From Closterium sp. NIES-65 (lineage: Eukaryota > Streptophyta > Zygnematophyceae > Desmidiales > Closteriaceae), in the NCBI GenBank assembly GCA_948144175.1, contig CANXME010002313.1, positions 124,001 through 188,000 on the forward strand: a stretch of 64,000 bases of DNA, read 5' to 3'. A program made the translations under genes and the position numbers. The first letter of the stretch is position 1; every line of letters begins with the position of its first letter. Positions 30,401-40,400 of the stretch are shown piece by piece. The notes below the pieces were generated by a model, which saw nothing but the letters and a program-made list of their open reading frames with translations, was not told the origin of the DNA and ran no database searches.

Positions 30401-31906
30401 ACCTACACCCCCTGCCCCCCCTCTCCCCCCTCCTCCCACTGCGCGCCTCTGCGCCATCACTCCCCCCAGAAGCCCCCCCGCGTCCACCCTCTGTCCCCCC
30501 ACCACCAACTCCCCCGCCCCTGCTGCTCCCCCCACCGCCAGTGCTGCTGGTGGGGGGGCAGCGGAGGGCGCAGCCCCCCCTGCCGCCCCTGCTGCTGCCA
30601 GGACCCGCTCCCGCCACAGCTGCTCCGCCCCTCCCCGCGCCATGCCCCCCTCCCTGCCCGCCCTGCCCGCCCCTCTCGCCGCTGCGCCTGCCAGGAGCTC
30701 TGCGGACGGGGGAGAGAAGGGGCTGCGCGCAGGGGGGAAGGGGGAAGCACTGGCGGAGGGGGAGGAGCTGTAATGCGCGATAGGGAGGTCGTATGTGGGG
30801 GAGGGGGAGAGGGGCAGGGCAGGGTGCGGGCGGGAAGGGGAGGAGAGCGGGACGGAGCGTGGGGAGAGGGGGAATGGGGTGGGTGATGAGTGGAGCGCTG
30901 TGGGATTAGAGGAGGAGGAGGTGCGCGAGAAGGAGTGGTGAATGTGGGCAGGTGGAGCAGTGGCGCCGGTTGCTGCTGCTGCTGGTGGTGCTGCTACTGC
31001 TGATGCTTCTTCTGATGCTCCTTGTGCTGCTGGTGCTAGTGGTGGTGCTGCTGCTGCTGGTGCGGGAGCAGTAGAGGGAGTGGAGGGAGCAGGGAGTGTT
31101 GGGGCGGGGGTGGCAGGGGAAGGGGAGGGGCGGGATGACGTGTGGGCGTGGAGGGGCGAGGCGGAGGCACGCGCAGCAAGGGAGGCGGGGGACGGGGAGG
31201 GCGGGCGGAGAGGAGCAGTGGGAGCAGGGGGAGCGAGAGTACCAGTGGCAGTACCAGCAGTATCTTCAGGAACAACAGCAGCAGGAGGAGCAGAAGCAGC
31301 AGCAGCAGTACCAGCAGCAGCAATACGAGCAGCAGCTGTTGCTTTCACCTCGAGACTCATATTGCTCCCCTCGCCTTGCTTTCCCCTTCCCTCCCCCCCT
31401 GACCCACCGCCACCCTCCACTGACCCGCCTATGTCCACGCGGGACCTCCACACCTTCTCACCCCCTCGCGTCGATTCCCCCCGTTCCGCGGAGCTTCCCT
31501 GCCCTTCCCCTCGCCCAGCCCCTTCCCCCGTCCCATCATTCCCTCTCTGCTGCGCGTGCACTTCCGCCACCCATTCCCCTACCCCGCCCGCGCCTGTTCC
31601 CCCTCCGCCTGGTTCCCCTGCGCCAGGCTTGGTCAGCGCGAAGCGGTAGTTGGCGGAGCCTCCGCGGGCAGGGGGCGGAAGGATTGCGGAGGCGGAGGAA
31701 GGGGGGAGAACGACAGAAGCGGAGGAGGGGCCGAAGGCGGAGTGAACGGAGGAGCCGGAAGGGGAGGTGGGCGCGGAGAACCGCTGCGCGAGCGCATGTG
31801 CGTTGCGGGTGGGCGCGAAGGGGTGTGCGGGCGAGGGCAGGGAGGAGAGGTGCGAGAGGTCGACGAGGGAATCGAGGGGGTGTCCGCGCGCGCGGTAATA
31901 GGTCAT
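21404..31906 (-). CDS. GT37-family (xyloglucan fucosyltransferase-like) Golgi protein, ten exons, 1415 aa
   Basis: Exons: 31906-29978, 29850-29518, 29182-29112, 28936-28805, 26585-26459, 26189-26151, 24406-24080, 23391-22601, 22088-21972, 21785-21404. Donors are GT, acceptors AG, and phases agree at all nine joins. A transmembrane anchor spans about 611-634 after a long low-complexity N-terminus, so the protein should be a type II Golgi membrane protein. Catalytic-domain landmarks of xyloglucan alpha-1,2-fucosyltransferases follow in order: SPALLSSLRAYERMHE, CSYLVWYEP, SAFLYALLTHRALLVD, LLCNPFPRSSWWLP, LLPSLFLLPAF, LARYLLLPANAVW, VGVQL, EGYLASGLAGRP, LPFLRRCADHPQGL. Such enzymes move fucose from GDP-fucose onto wall glycans. 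The usual GLGNR and GIQIR motifs are altered here, so activity is uncertain. The first exon could start at 32056 or later than 31906. Confidence 0.85.
22530..22553 (-). repeat. Partial copy of the end of GT37 exon 8
   Basis: CACCTGTGGTCCTCAGTGGG repeats the exon 8 donor region at 22599-22620, placed 66 bp further into intron 8. Confidence 0.65.
22759..22822 (-). repeat. CCA trinucleotide run coding for polyglycine in GT37 exon 8
   Basis: An unbroken (CAC)n run that reads as about 22 glycines on the minus strand. It keeps the exon 8 frame. Confidence 0.85.
22880..23062 (-). repeat. 12-bp minisatellite coding for (GAGM)n in GT37 exon 8
   Basis: About fifteen near-perfect copies of ACCCATGCCTGC; on the minus strand each reads Gly-Ala-Gly-Met. 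The unit is a multiple of three and the exon 8 frame is open through it. A hidden intron spliced around it cannot be excluded. Confidence 0.88.
23600..23990 (-). repeat. Two extra copies of the 3' half of GT37 exon 7
   Basis: About 23600-23765 and 23845-23990 each repeat the exon 7 stretch with LLHPLAR..LLLPANAV and AHQGHL. Both are open and mostly conservatively changed. The nearer copy has two extra bases before its GT, so its phase differs from the model exon, and neither has an acceptor that would keep phase with exon 6. They may be dead intronic copies or alternative exons. Confidence 0.8.
24470..24600 (-). repeat. Extra copy of the 5' half of GT37 exon 7
   Basis: Repeats the acceptor and the first 42 codons (AQRYPWDEQFFC ... 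SLFLLP) almost exactly, then runs into unrelated intron without a donor. It lies 65-195 bp upstream of the model exon in intron 6. Confidence 0.85.
24980..25180 (-). other. GT37 intron 6, unassigned part
   Basis: A TAAGCCACTGTGGGCAGCCA block here (about 25015-25035) recurs at about 26712-26731 near exon 5. No coding signal. Confidence 0.4.
25228..25372. repeat. Imperfect 8-bp repeat in GT37 intron 6
   Basis: About 18 units of ATGGATGC / ATGGACGC grading into CTGGATTC. Confidence 0.75.
25524..26132. repeat. (CATGTG)n hexanucleotide array in GT37 intron 6
   Basis: About 100 copies of CATGTG with CGTGTG and CCTGTG variants over 600 bp. The motif alternates pyrimidine and purine. All long frames (Cys-Met, His-Val, Ala-Cys repeats) are artefacts. 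Confidence 0.92.
26662..26700 (-). repeat. Partial copy of GT37 exon 5
   Basis: GGCAGCCACCAGGAGGAGCG and the following bases repeat the exon 5 segment at about 26543-26575, about 120 bp upstream in gene orientation, inside intron 4. Confidence 0.7.
26760..28433. repeat. 13-bp minisatellite array in GT37 intron 4
   Basis: About 125 units of CAGTCCCACCTAT with CAGTCCCTCCTAT, CAGACCCACCTAT and 17-bp CAGTCCCACCCACCTAT variants. The variant pattern at about 27360-27620 recurs at about 27780-28035, an offset near 415 bp, so blocks of units have duplicated together. Both ~590-codon open frames on the plus strand are artefacts. Confidence 0.93.
28490..28680. repeat. 24-bp minisatellite in GT37 intron 4
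   Basis: Eight near-identical units around GAAGCGGAGAGCAGCATGAG. Confidence 0.9.
28690..28765 (-). repeat. Degenerate copy of the end of GT37 exon 4
   Basis: On the minus strand FLYALLT can be read, then a stop and a frame change. The rest matches the exon end at 28805-28870. A relic duplication in intron 4. Confidence 0.75.
29402..29447 (-). repeat. Partial copy of the end of GT37 exon 2
   Basis: CACCTCGTGCATGCGCTCGT and the next 20 bases repeat the exon 2 donor region at 29515-29553. The copy lies in intron 2 beside a C run (29387-29402) and retains a usable-looking donor. Confidence 0.8.
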
Positions 31907-32790
31907 GGCGGGCGGGCGCGGGGAGTGGCGCGCGCAGGGGGAACACACGGGCGGGAACGAGGCGAACGGTTGAGAGCGGTGACTGAAGCGCGCGCACGAG
32001 GCTGTTATGGCGGACAAATTCCGTTGCGATGACTCTACTTCCGCGCCAGATGCCACCGCGACGGAGAAACGTTTTGATCGGCTATTCGTGCTATGAGCCG
32101 ACTTGCTAAACCGAAAGTGTCACCCACCCATCCGCACCTCTCCCCAACCTCTTCCCAAACCAATCGTTGACTCGTTTTTGTAATTCAGGCTGCGGGTTTT
32201 AAGATGTTCTCCTTCTGATATGTGAAATGTTATACAGAGAAGAATTTCCTTCCAAATACTACAAAAGGCAAGCCCCTTTCAGCAGGTTGTGGAAAAGTAA
32301 TGCCAATGTATCGCATCTCATATTTCAATCTCTAGAAATTATTGGTTAATTATGGTATAGAATGCATAAGAAGATAAGAAAGAAGGTAGGTAGATGTGTG
32401 GTTGTTAAATACATTTACACTAAACATAGAAAACATAAGGCGAACCTAGAATACAACAAAATCACTTTCCGCTCAATAAAGGAGGTTCCAGCAGCGTTCG
32501 TCCACGGTCGCAGCATTGGAGTTCGTCGCGTCGCCCGTCACTTCCCACCCAAAACGCCTCACAGAGCTTCTTCACGAGGAGTAAGGATGACGACCCTCCG
32601 TGCTCAGGGCTTCAGATTCGTTTTGGGCCACCCTTAGTAATAAGGGTTCTAGGTATAGTCAACCCTGATGCGTAGGGTAAAATTTTTGTTTCCCTGTCAA
32701 ATGCAGGGTAAAAAAACAGTTAGTCTGTTTGGGCAGGGTATTCTTAAAAATTTGTGGTTAGTTAAAATCCCGAAGCACTCACAATCAACG
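31907..32790. other. Intergenic region upstream of the GT37 gene
   Basis: Presumed promoter and 5' untranslated region of the minus-strand gene up to about 32100, then AT-rich sequence with no recognised gene. An in-frame upstream ATG at 32056 would add 50 residues. Confidence 0.45.
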
Positions 32791-33100
32791 GCTAGTATTT
32801 CAGCTGGTACAATTGCGCATTAGATCGCAAGGTCGCAAGTTCAAGTCTCGCTATTTGATCGTTTTGCAGGGACCTGTATAGTGTTTCGTCTCGCTACGGA
32901 GCACTCAGTACCAGTATAGCTTGGATTGTACACTGTACAGTCAGAGTAATGTGTTCCTTATGCTGCTTTTCAAAGGGTATTGAAAAACTTACACTTTCTG
33001 GCCTAGGGTAAAAAATCCACTACCCTGCCTGTGAAAGGGTAACTGAAAAAAAGCGGCCGCCAGTCAGTGCAAAAAGGGTATTTTACCCTGATAACGAGAG
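32640..33100. repeat. AGGGTA-rich segment with facing repeats
   Basis: AGGGTAAAA and its complement recur at about 32645-32725 and 32995-33095 on either side of the tRNA-like sequence. A small non-autonomous element is possible; ends are not defined. Confidence 0.3.
32791..32862 (+). ncRNA. Degenerate tRNA-like sequence (possible SINE head)
   Basis: TATTTCAGCTGGTAC (32797-32811) resembles an internal A box and AGTTCAAGTC (32838-32847) a B box. Between them TTGCG pairs with CGCAA around an 8-base loop, like an anticodon arm. The acceptor stem does not pair convincingly, so this is a decayed tRNA or a tRNA-derived repeat. Confidence 0.35.
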
Positions 33101-33128
33101 GCCTGTCCGTGCTGCGCCTCATCCTACC

Positions 33129-33392
33129 ATGGCCGCGACGCTCAACTCGCAGCAGCTCGCCGTGTTGCTCACATCGCACGCCCACCTCGCATCCGTCACA
33201 GCACCCCCGCGTGCGACTCCTCGAGTAGTTGCCCAACCGCCTCTGCGATCGTCGCAGTTCGCCGCCAGCACACCACTGCGTTCGCGGAATCGCTGGGCCT
33301 CCTGGGCTGCTAGCGAAGAGCAGCGCGCGGCGCGCGCACGGCGCATGGTGGTGCGCGCGGCGGTGTTCGAACAGCTGAGCTGGAGCCTGTAG
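33129..33392 (+). CDS. Hypothetical short protein or first exon with transit-peptide-like N-terminus
   Basis: 87 codons from an ATG in good context (CTACCATGGCC). The product is rich in Ser, Ala, Arg and Thr with almost no acidic residues in the first 60. It contains MVVRAA, which resembles a plastid transit-peptide cleavage region, so this may be exon 1 of a plastid protein. It stops after FEQLSWSL, and the following 150 bp pass into a minisatellite, so no second exon could be placed. An antisense frame covers the same bases without recognisable features. Function unknown. Confidence 0.35.
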   Translation: MAATLNSQQLAVLLTSHAHLASVTAPPRATPRVVAQPPLRSSQFAASTPLRSRNRWASWAASEEQRAARARRMVVRAAVFEQLSWSL

Positions 33393-33539
33393 CAGGTGTG
33401 GACAAGGCTGTGCTCGCAAGGTGCGCATCGGAGCGCGTGTCCAGAGCGCACTGCTTTGCGGCTCCAATTCGGAATGCCACAAGCATCCCCCACCGCACCT
33501 CCCCTACTGGCGCCGTAGTTGAGTCTGGCGGTGGTGCGG

Positions 33540-34025
33540 CGGTTTGTGTGCGAGGTGACGGAGAGGGCGGTGGGTGTGGAGGTGACGGAGAGGGCGGTGG
33601 GCGTGGAGGTGACGGAGAGGGCGGTGGGCGTAGAAGTGACGGAGAGGGCGGTGGGCGTGGAGGTGGCGGAGAGGGCGGTGGGCGTGGAGGTGACGGAGAG
33701 GGCGGTGGGCGTGGAGGTGACGGAAAGGGCGGTGGGCGTGGAGGTGACGGAGAGGGAGGTGGGCGAGGAGGTGACGGAGAGGGGGGTGGGCGAGGAGGAG
33801 ACGGAGAGGACGGTGGGCGTGGAGGTGACGGAGAGGGCGGTGGGCGTGGAGGTGACGGAGAGGGCGGTGGGCGTGGAGGTGACGGAGAGGGTGGTGGGCG
33901 TGGAGGTGACGGAGAGGGCGGTGGGCGTGGAGGTGACGGAGAGGGCGGTGGGCGTGGAGGTGACGTAGAGGGCCGTGGGCGTGGAGGTGACGGAGAGGGC
34001 GGTGGGCGTGGAGGTGACCCGCGGC
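33540..34025. repeat. 27-bp purine-rich minisatellite, about 18 copies
   Basis: Units around GGTGACGGAGAGGGCGGTGG on the plus strand. Because 27 is a multiple of three, frames stay open; the minus strand reads (PSPSPPRPP)n. A hydroxyproline-rich wall protein is possible in principle, but the flanking frame shows nothing gene-like, so I treat it as a repeat. Confidence 0.88.
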
Positions 34026-34189
34026 GTGCGGCGGGGCCAGCAGCTTGCTTGCCTGCATTCTTATCGCACGTTTGATCACACAGCGCATGCAAAAAGTGAG
34101 CCACCACACTGCCTGCTCCACCACACACACTGCACCGTACTCTACCGCATTCAACATCCATACCCTCACAGCTCTCACCGTGTCCTTCC

Positions 34190-37100
34190 TTCACCCCGCC
34201 CCATTCTCCCGCTTTCCATCACCCCGCCCCATTCTCCCGCTTTCCATCACCCCGCACCATTCTCCCTCCTTCCATCAACCCGCCCCATTCTCCCTCCTTC
34301 CATCGCCCTGTCTCATTCTCCCACTTTCTATCACCCTGCCCCATTCTCCCGCTTTCAATCACCCCGCCCTATTCCCCCTCTTTCCATCACCCCGCCCCAT
34401 TCTCCCTCTTTCCATCACCTCGCCCCATTCTCCCTCTTTCCATCACCCCGCCCCATTCTCCCGCTTTCCATCACCCCGCCCCATTCTCCCTCTTTCCATC
34501 ACCTCGCCCTATTCTCCCTCTTTCCATCACCCCACCCCATTCTCCCACTTTCCATCACCCCGCCCCATTCTCCCGTTTTCCAGCACTCCGCCCCATTCTC
34601 CCTCTTTCCATCAACCCGCCTCATTCTCCTGCTTTTCAGCACCCCGCCCCATTCTCCCACTTTCCATCACCCCGCCCCATTCTCCTGCTTTCCATCACCC
34701 CGCCCCATTCTCCCGCTTTCCATCACCTCGCCCCATTCCCCTGCTTTCCATCACCCTGCCCCATTCTCCCGCTTTCCATCACCCCGCCCCATTCTCCCGC
34801 TTTCCATCACCCTGCCCCATTCTCCCGCTTTCCATCACCCCGCCCCATTCTCCCGCTTTCCATCACCCCGCCCCTTCTCCCGCTTACCACTACCCGGCCC
34901 CATTCCCCCGCTTTCCATCACCTCGCCCTATTCTCCTGCTTTACATCACCCCGCCCCATTCTCCCGCCTTCCATCACCCCGCCCCATTCTCCCGCTTTCC
35001 ACCACCCCGCCCCATTCTCCCTCTTTCCATCACCCTGCCCCATTCTCCCGCTTTCCATCACCCCACCCCATTCTCCCGCTTTCCACCACGCCGCCCCATT
35101 CTCCCTCCTTCCATTACCCCGCCCCATTCGCCCGCTTTCCATGACCCCGCCCCATTCTCCCGCTTTCCATCACCCCGCCCTATTCTCCCGCCTTCCATCA
35201 CCCCGCCCCATTCTCCAATTTTCCATCACCACGCCCCTTCTCCCACTTTCCATCACCCCGCCCCATTCTCCCGCTTTCCATCACCCGGCTCCATTGTTCC
35301 GCGTTCCATCACCCCGCCCCTTTCTCCCTCCTATCATCACCCCGCCCCATTCTCCCGCTTTCCATCACCCCGCTCCATTTTACCGATTTCCATCACCCCG
35401 CCCCATTCTCCCGCATTCCGTCCCCCCGCCCCATTCTCCCACTTTCCATCACCCTGCCCCGTTCTCCCTCCTTCCATCACCCTACCCCATTCTCCCTCCT
35501 TCCATTACCCCGCCCCATTCTCCCTCCTTCCATCACCCTACCCCATTCTCCCTCCTTCCATCACCCCGCCCCATTCTCCCGCTTTCCATCACCTCGCCCC
35601 ATTCTCCCGCTTTCCATCACCCCGCCCCATTCTCCCGCTTTCCATCACCCCGCCCCATTCCCCAGCTTTCCATTACCCCGCCCCATTCCCCCGCTTTCCA
35701 TCACCCCGCCCCATTCTCCCGCTTACCACCACCCCGCCCCATTCCCCCGCTTTCCATCTCCCCGCCCTATTCTCCTGCTTTCCATCACCCCGCCCCATTC
35801 TCCCTCTTTCCATCACCCCGCCCCATTCTCCCGTTTTCCACCACCCCGCCCCATTCTCCCTCTTTCCATCACCCTGCCCCATTCTCCCGCTTTCCGTCAC
35901 CCCGCCCCATTCTCCCGCTTTCTACCACCCCGTCCCATTCTCCCTCCTTCCGTCACCACGCCCCCTTCTCCCGCTTTCCATCACCCCACCCCATTCTCCC
36001 GCTTTCCATCACCCTGCCCCATTCTCCCTTTTTCCATCACCCCGCCCCATTCTCCCGCTTTCCATCACCCCGCCCCATTCTGGCGCTTTCCATCACCCCG
36101 CCCCATTCTCCTGCTTTCCATCACCCCGCCCCATTCTCCCGCTTTCCATCACTCCGCCCCATTCTCCCGCTTTCCATCACCCCACCCCATTCTCCCTCTT
36201 TCCATCACCCCGCCCCATTCTCCCTCCTTCCATCACCCCGCCCCATTCTCCCGCTTTCAATCACCCCGCCCCATTCTCCTACTTTCCATCACCCCGCCTC
36301 ATTCTCTCCCGCTTTCCATCACCCCGCCCCATTCTCCCGCTTTCCATCCCCATTCTCCCGCTTTCCGTCACCCCGCCCCATTCTCCTGCTTTCCATCCCC
36401 ATTCTTCCACTTTCCATCACCCCGCCCTATTCTCCCACTTTCCATCACCCCGCCCCATTCTCCCGCTTTCTATGACCCCGCCCCATTCTCCCTCTTTCCA
36501 TCACCCCACCCCATTCTCCCACTTTCCATCACCCCGCCCCATTCTCCCTCCTTCCATCACCCCGCCCCATTCTCCCTCCTTCCATCACCCCGCCCCATTC
36601 TCCCGTTTTCCATCACCCTGCCCCATTCTCCCGCTTTCCATCACCCCGCCTCATTCTCTCCCGCTTTCCATCGCCCCGCCCCATTCTCCCGCTTTCCATC
36701 ACCCCGCCTTATTCTCCCGCTTTCCATCACCCCGCCCCATTCTCCCGCTTTCAATCCCCATTCTCCCGCTTTCCATCCCCATTCTTCCACTTTCCATCAC
36801 CCCGCCCCGTTCTCCCGCTTTCCATCACCCCGCCCCATTCTCTCGCTTTCCATCACCCCGCCCCATTCTCCCGCTTTCCATGACCCCGCCCCATTCTCCC
36901 GCTTTCCATCACCCCACCCCATTCTCCCGCTTTCCATCACCCCACCCTATTCTCCCGCTTTCCATCACCCCGCCCCGTTCTCCCGATCTCCATCACCCCG
37001 CCCCATTCTCCCGCTTTCCATCACCCCGCCCCATTCTTCCTCCTTCCATCACCCCGCCCCATTCTCCCGCTCCACATCACCCCGCCCCATTCTCCCGCTT

Positions 37101-37437
37101 TCCATCACCCCGCCCTATTCTACCGCTATCCATCATTCCGCCCCATTCTCTTGCTTTCCATCACCCTGCGCCACTCATCCGCTTTCTATCACCCCGCCCC
37201 ATTCTCCCTCCTTACATCACCCCACCCGATTCTCCCGCTTTCCATCACCCCGCCCCATTTTTGCTTCCATCACCCCGCCCCATTCTCCCGCTTTCCATCA
37301 CCCCGCCCTATTCTCCTGCTTTCCATCACCCCACCCCATTCTCCCGCTTTCCATCACCCTGCCCCATTCTCCCTCTTTCATCACCCCGCCCCTTACTCCT
37401 GCTTTCTATCACCGTGCCCCACTCTCCCTCTTTCCAT
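34190..37437. repeat. 27-bp pyrimidine-rich minisatellite, about 120 copies
   Basis: Units around CCATTCTCCCGCTTTCCATC followed by ACCCCGC. The plus strand is strongly pyrimidine-biased for over 3 kb. All three forward frames stay open for hundreds of codons for arithmetic reasons. It ends exactly where the 181-bp satellite starts (CATCATG|TGGCTGCGC). Confidence 0.94.
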
Positions 37438-40400
37438 CATGTGGCTGCGCTTGTCTGGTTCTATTACCAAGCCAGCAAGGGCATGGGAGGGTTGCAAGCA
37501 TCATCGGTTATCGGCGCTCGCGAATGAAGAGCGCCCGCTGCACATCCTGCACATGTTCGACTCCTTCCGTGTTTTGGGGGTGGAAGCGCTCATTACGAGC
37601 GTTTTTCTTCCGCTGGGTCACATGGCTGCCCTTCTAGTCCTATTACCAAGCCAGCAAGGGCGTGGAAGAGCTGCAAGCATTATCGGCCATCGGCGCTCGC
37701 AAATGAAGAGCGCCTGCTGCACGTCCCACACATATTCAGCTCCTTCCGCGTTTTGGGGATGGAAGCGCTCGTTCCGAGCGTTTTTCTTGTGCCGGGTCAC
37801 GTGACTGCGCTTGTCTGGTCCTATTACAAAGCCAGCAAGGGCGTGGGAGGGTTGCAAGCATCATCGGTTATGGGCGCTCGCGAATGAAGAGCGCCCGCTG
37901 CACTTCCTTCACCTGTTCGGCTCCTTCCGTGTTTTGGTGGTGGAAGCGCTCGTTACGAGCGTTTTGCTTCCGCCGGGTTATGTGGCTGCGCTTTTGGTCC
38001 TATTACCAAGCCAGGAAGGGCGTGGAAGAGGTGCAAGCATTATCGGCCATCGGCGCTCGCAAATGAAGAGCGCCCGCTGCACTTCCTGCACAAGTGCGGC
38101 TCCTTTCGCGTTTTGGTGGTAGAAGCGCTCGTTCCGAGCATTTTTCTTCCGCCGGGTCCCGCGGTTGCGCTTGTCGGGTCCTATTACCAAGCCAGCAAGG
38201 GTGTGGGAGGGTTGGAAGCATCATCGGTCATCGACGCTCACGAATGTAGCGCGCCCGCTGCACATCCTGCACATGTGCGGCTCCTTCCGCGTTTTGGGGG
38301 TGGAAGCGCTCGTTCCGAGGGTTTTTCTTCTGCCGGGTCATGTGACTGCGCTTGTCTGGTCCTATTACCAAGCCAGCAAGGACGTGGGACGGTCGCAATC
38401 ATCATCGGTCTGTCTGGTCCTATTACGAGCGTTTTTCTTCCGCTGGGTCACATGGCTGCCCTTCTAGTCCTATTACCAAGCCAGCAAGGGCGTGGAAGAG
38501 CTGCAAGCATTATCGGCCATCGGCGCTCGCAAATGAAGAGCGCCTGCTGCACGTCCCGCACATATTCAGCTCCTTCCGCGTTTTGGGGATGGAAGCGCTC
38601 GTTCCGAGCGTTTTTCTTGTGCCGGGTCACGTGGCTGCGCTTGTCTGGTCCTATTACAAAGCCAGCAAGGGCGTGGGAGGGTTGCAAGCATCATCGGTTA
38701 TGGGCGCTCGCGAATGAAGAGCGCCCGCTGCACTTCCTTCACCTGTTCGGCTCCTTCCGTGTTTTGGTGGTGGAAGCGCTCGTTACGAGCGTTTTGCTTC
38801 CGCCGGGTTATGTGGCTGCGCTTTTGGTCCTATTACCAAGCCAGGAAGGGCGTGGAAGAGGTGCAAGCATTATCGGCCATCGGCGCTCGCGAATGAAGAG
38901 CGCCCGCTGCACTTCCTGCACAAGTGCGGCTCCTTTCGCGTTTTGGTGGTAGAAGCGCTCGTTCCGAGCATTTTTCTTCCGCCGGGTCCCGCGGTTGCGC
39001 TTGTCGGGTCCTATTACCAAGCCAGCAAGGGTGTGGGAGGGTTGGAAGCATCATCGGTCATCGGCGCTCACGAATGTAGAGCGCCCGCTGCACATCCTGC
39101 ACATGTGCGGCTCCTTCCGCGTTTTGGGGGTGGAAGCGCTCGTTCCGAGGGTTTTTCTTCTGCCGGGTCATGTGACTGCGCTTGTCTGGTCCTATTACCA
39201 AGCCAGCAAGGACGTGGGACGGTCGCAATCATCATCGGTCATCGGCGCTCGCAAATGAAGAGCGCCTGCTGCATTTCCTTCACTAGTGCGGCTCCTTCAG
39301 CGTTTTGGTGGTGGAAGCGCTCGTTCCGAGCATTTTTCTTCCGCCAGGTCACGAGGCTGCGCTTGTCTGGTCCTATACCAAGCTAGCAAGGGCATGGGAG
39401 GGTCGGAATCATCATCGGTCATCGCCGCTCGCGAATGTAGAGCGCCCGTTGCACTTCCTGCACACGTGCGGCTCCTTCCGCCTTTTGGGGGTGGAAGCGC
39501 TCGTTCCGAGCGTTTTTCTTCCCCCGAGTCATGTGGTTGGGCTTGTCTGGTCCTATTACCAAGCCAGCAAGAGCGTCATAGGGCTGCAAGCATCATCGGT
39601 TATCGGTGCTCGCGAATGAAGACCGCCCGATGCACTTCCTGCACATGTGCGGCTCCTTCCGCGTTTCGGGGGTGGAAGTGATCGTTCCGAGCGGTTTTCT
39701 TCCGCGGGGTCACGTGGCTGCGCTTGTCTGGTCCTATTACCAAGCCAGCAAGGGCGTGGGAGGGTTGCAATCATCACCGGTCATCGGCGCTCGCGAATGA
39801 AGAGCGCCCGCTGCACTTCCTTTACATGTTCAACTCCTTCCGTGTATTGGGGGTGGAAGCGCTCGTTCCGAGCATTTTGCTTCCGGCGGGTCACGTGGCT
39901 GCGCTTCTGGTCCTATTACCAAGCCAGCAAGGGCGTGGAAGAGCTGCTAGCATCATCGGCCATCGACGCTCGCGAATGAAGAGCGCCCGCTGCACTTCAT
40001 GCACAAGTGCGGCTTCTTCTGGGTTTTGGGGGTGGAAGCGCTCGTTCTGAGCGTTTTTCCTCCGCTGGGTCACGTGGCTGCACTTTGATGGTCCTATTAC
40101 CAAGCCAGCAAGGGCGTGGGAGGGTTGCAAGCATCATCGGTTATCGGCGCTCGCGAATGAAGAGCGCCCGCTGCACTTCCTGCACATGTTCGACTCCTTC
40201 CGTGTTTTGGGGGTGGAAGCGCTCGTTCCGATCGTTTTTCTTCCGCCGGGTCATATGGCTGCCCTTCTAGTCCTATTACCAAGCTAGCAAGGGCGTGGAA
40301 GAGCTGCAAGCAATATCGGCCATCGGCGCTCGCAAATGAAGAGCGCCTGCTGCACTTCCTGCAGATGTTCGGCTCCTTCCACGTTTTGGGTGTGGAAGCG

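Noticed and set aside
30942-31986. Plus-strand frames opposite GT37 exon 1
   Set aside because: GC-rich antisense of the low-complexity N-terminus; no domains or splice logic.
33310-34194. Hydroxyproline-rich (PSPSPPRPP) wall protein on the minus strand
   Set aside because: Extensin-like in composition, but no signal peptide, and the flanking frame overlaps the plus-strand exon candidate. The repeat explains it.
34045-37527. 1160-codon proline/histidine/serine-rich plus-strand frame
   Set aside because: A 27-bp repeat leaves all forward frames open; it has no start context or non-repeat domain and runs into the satellite.
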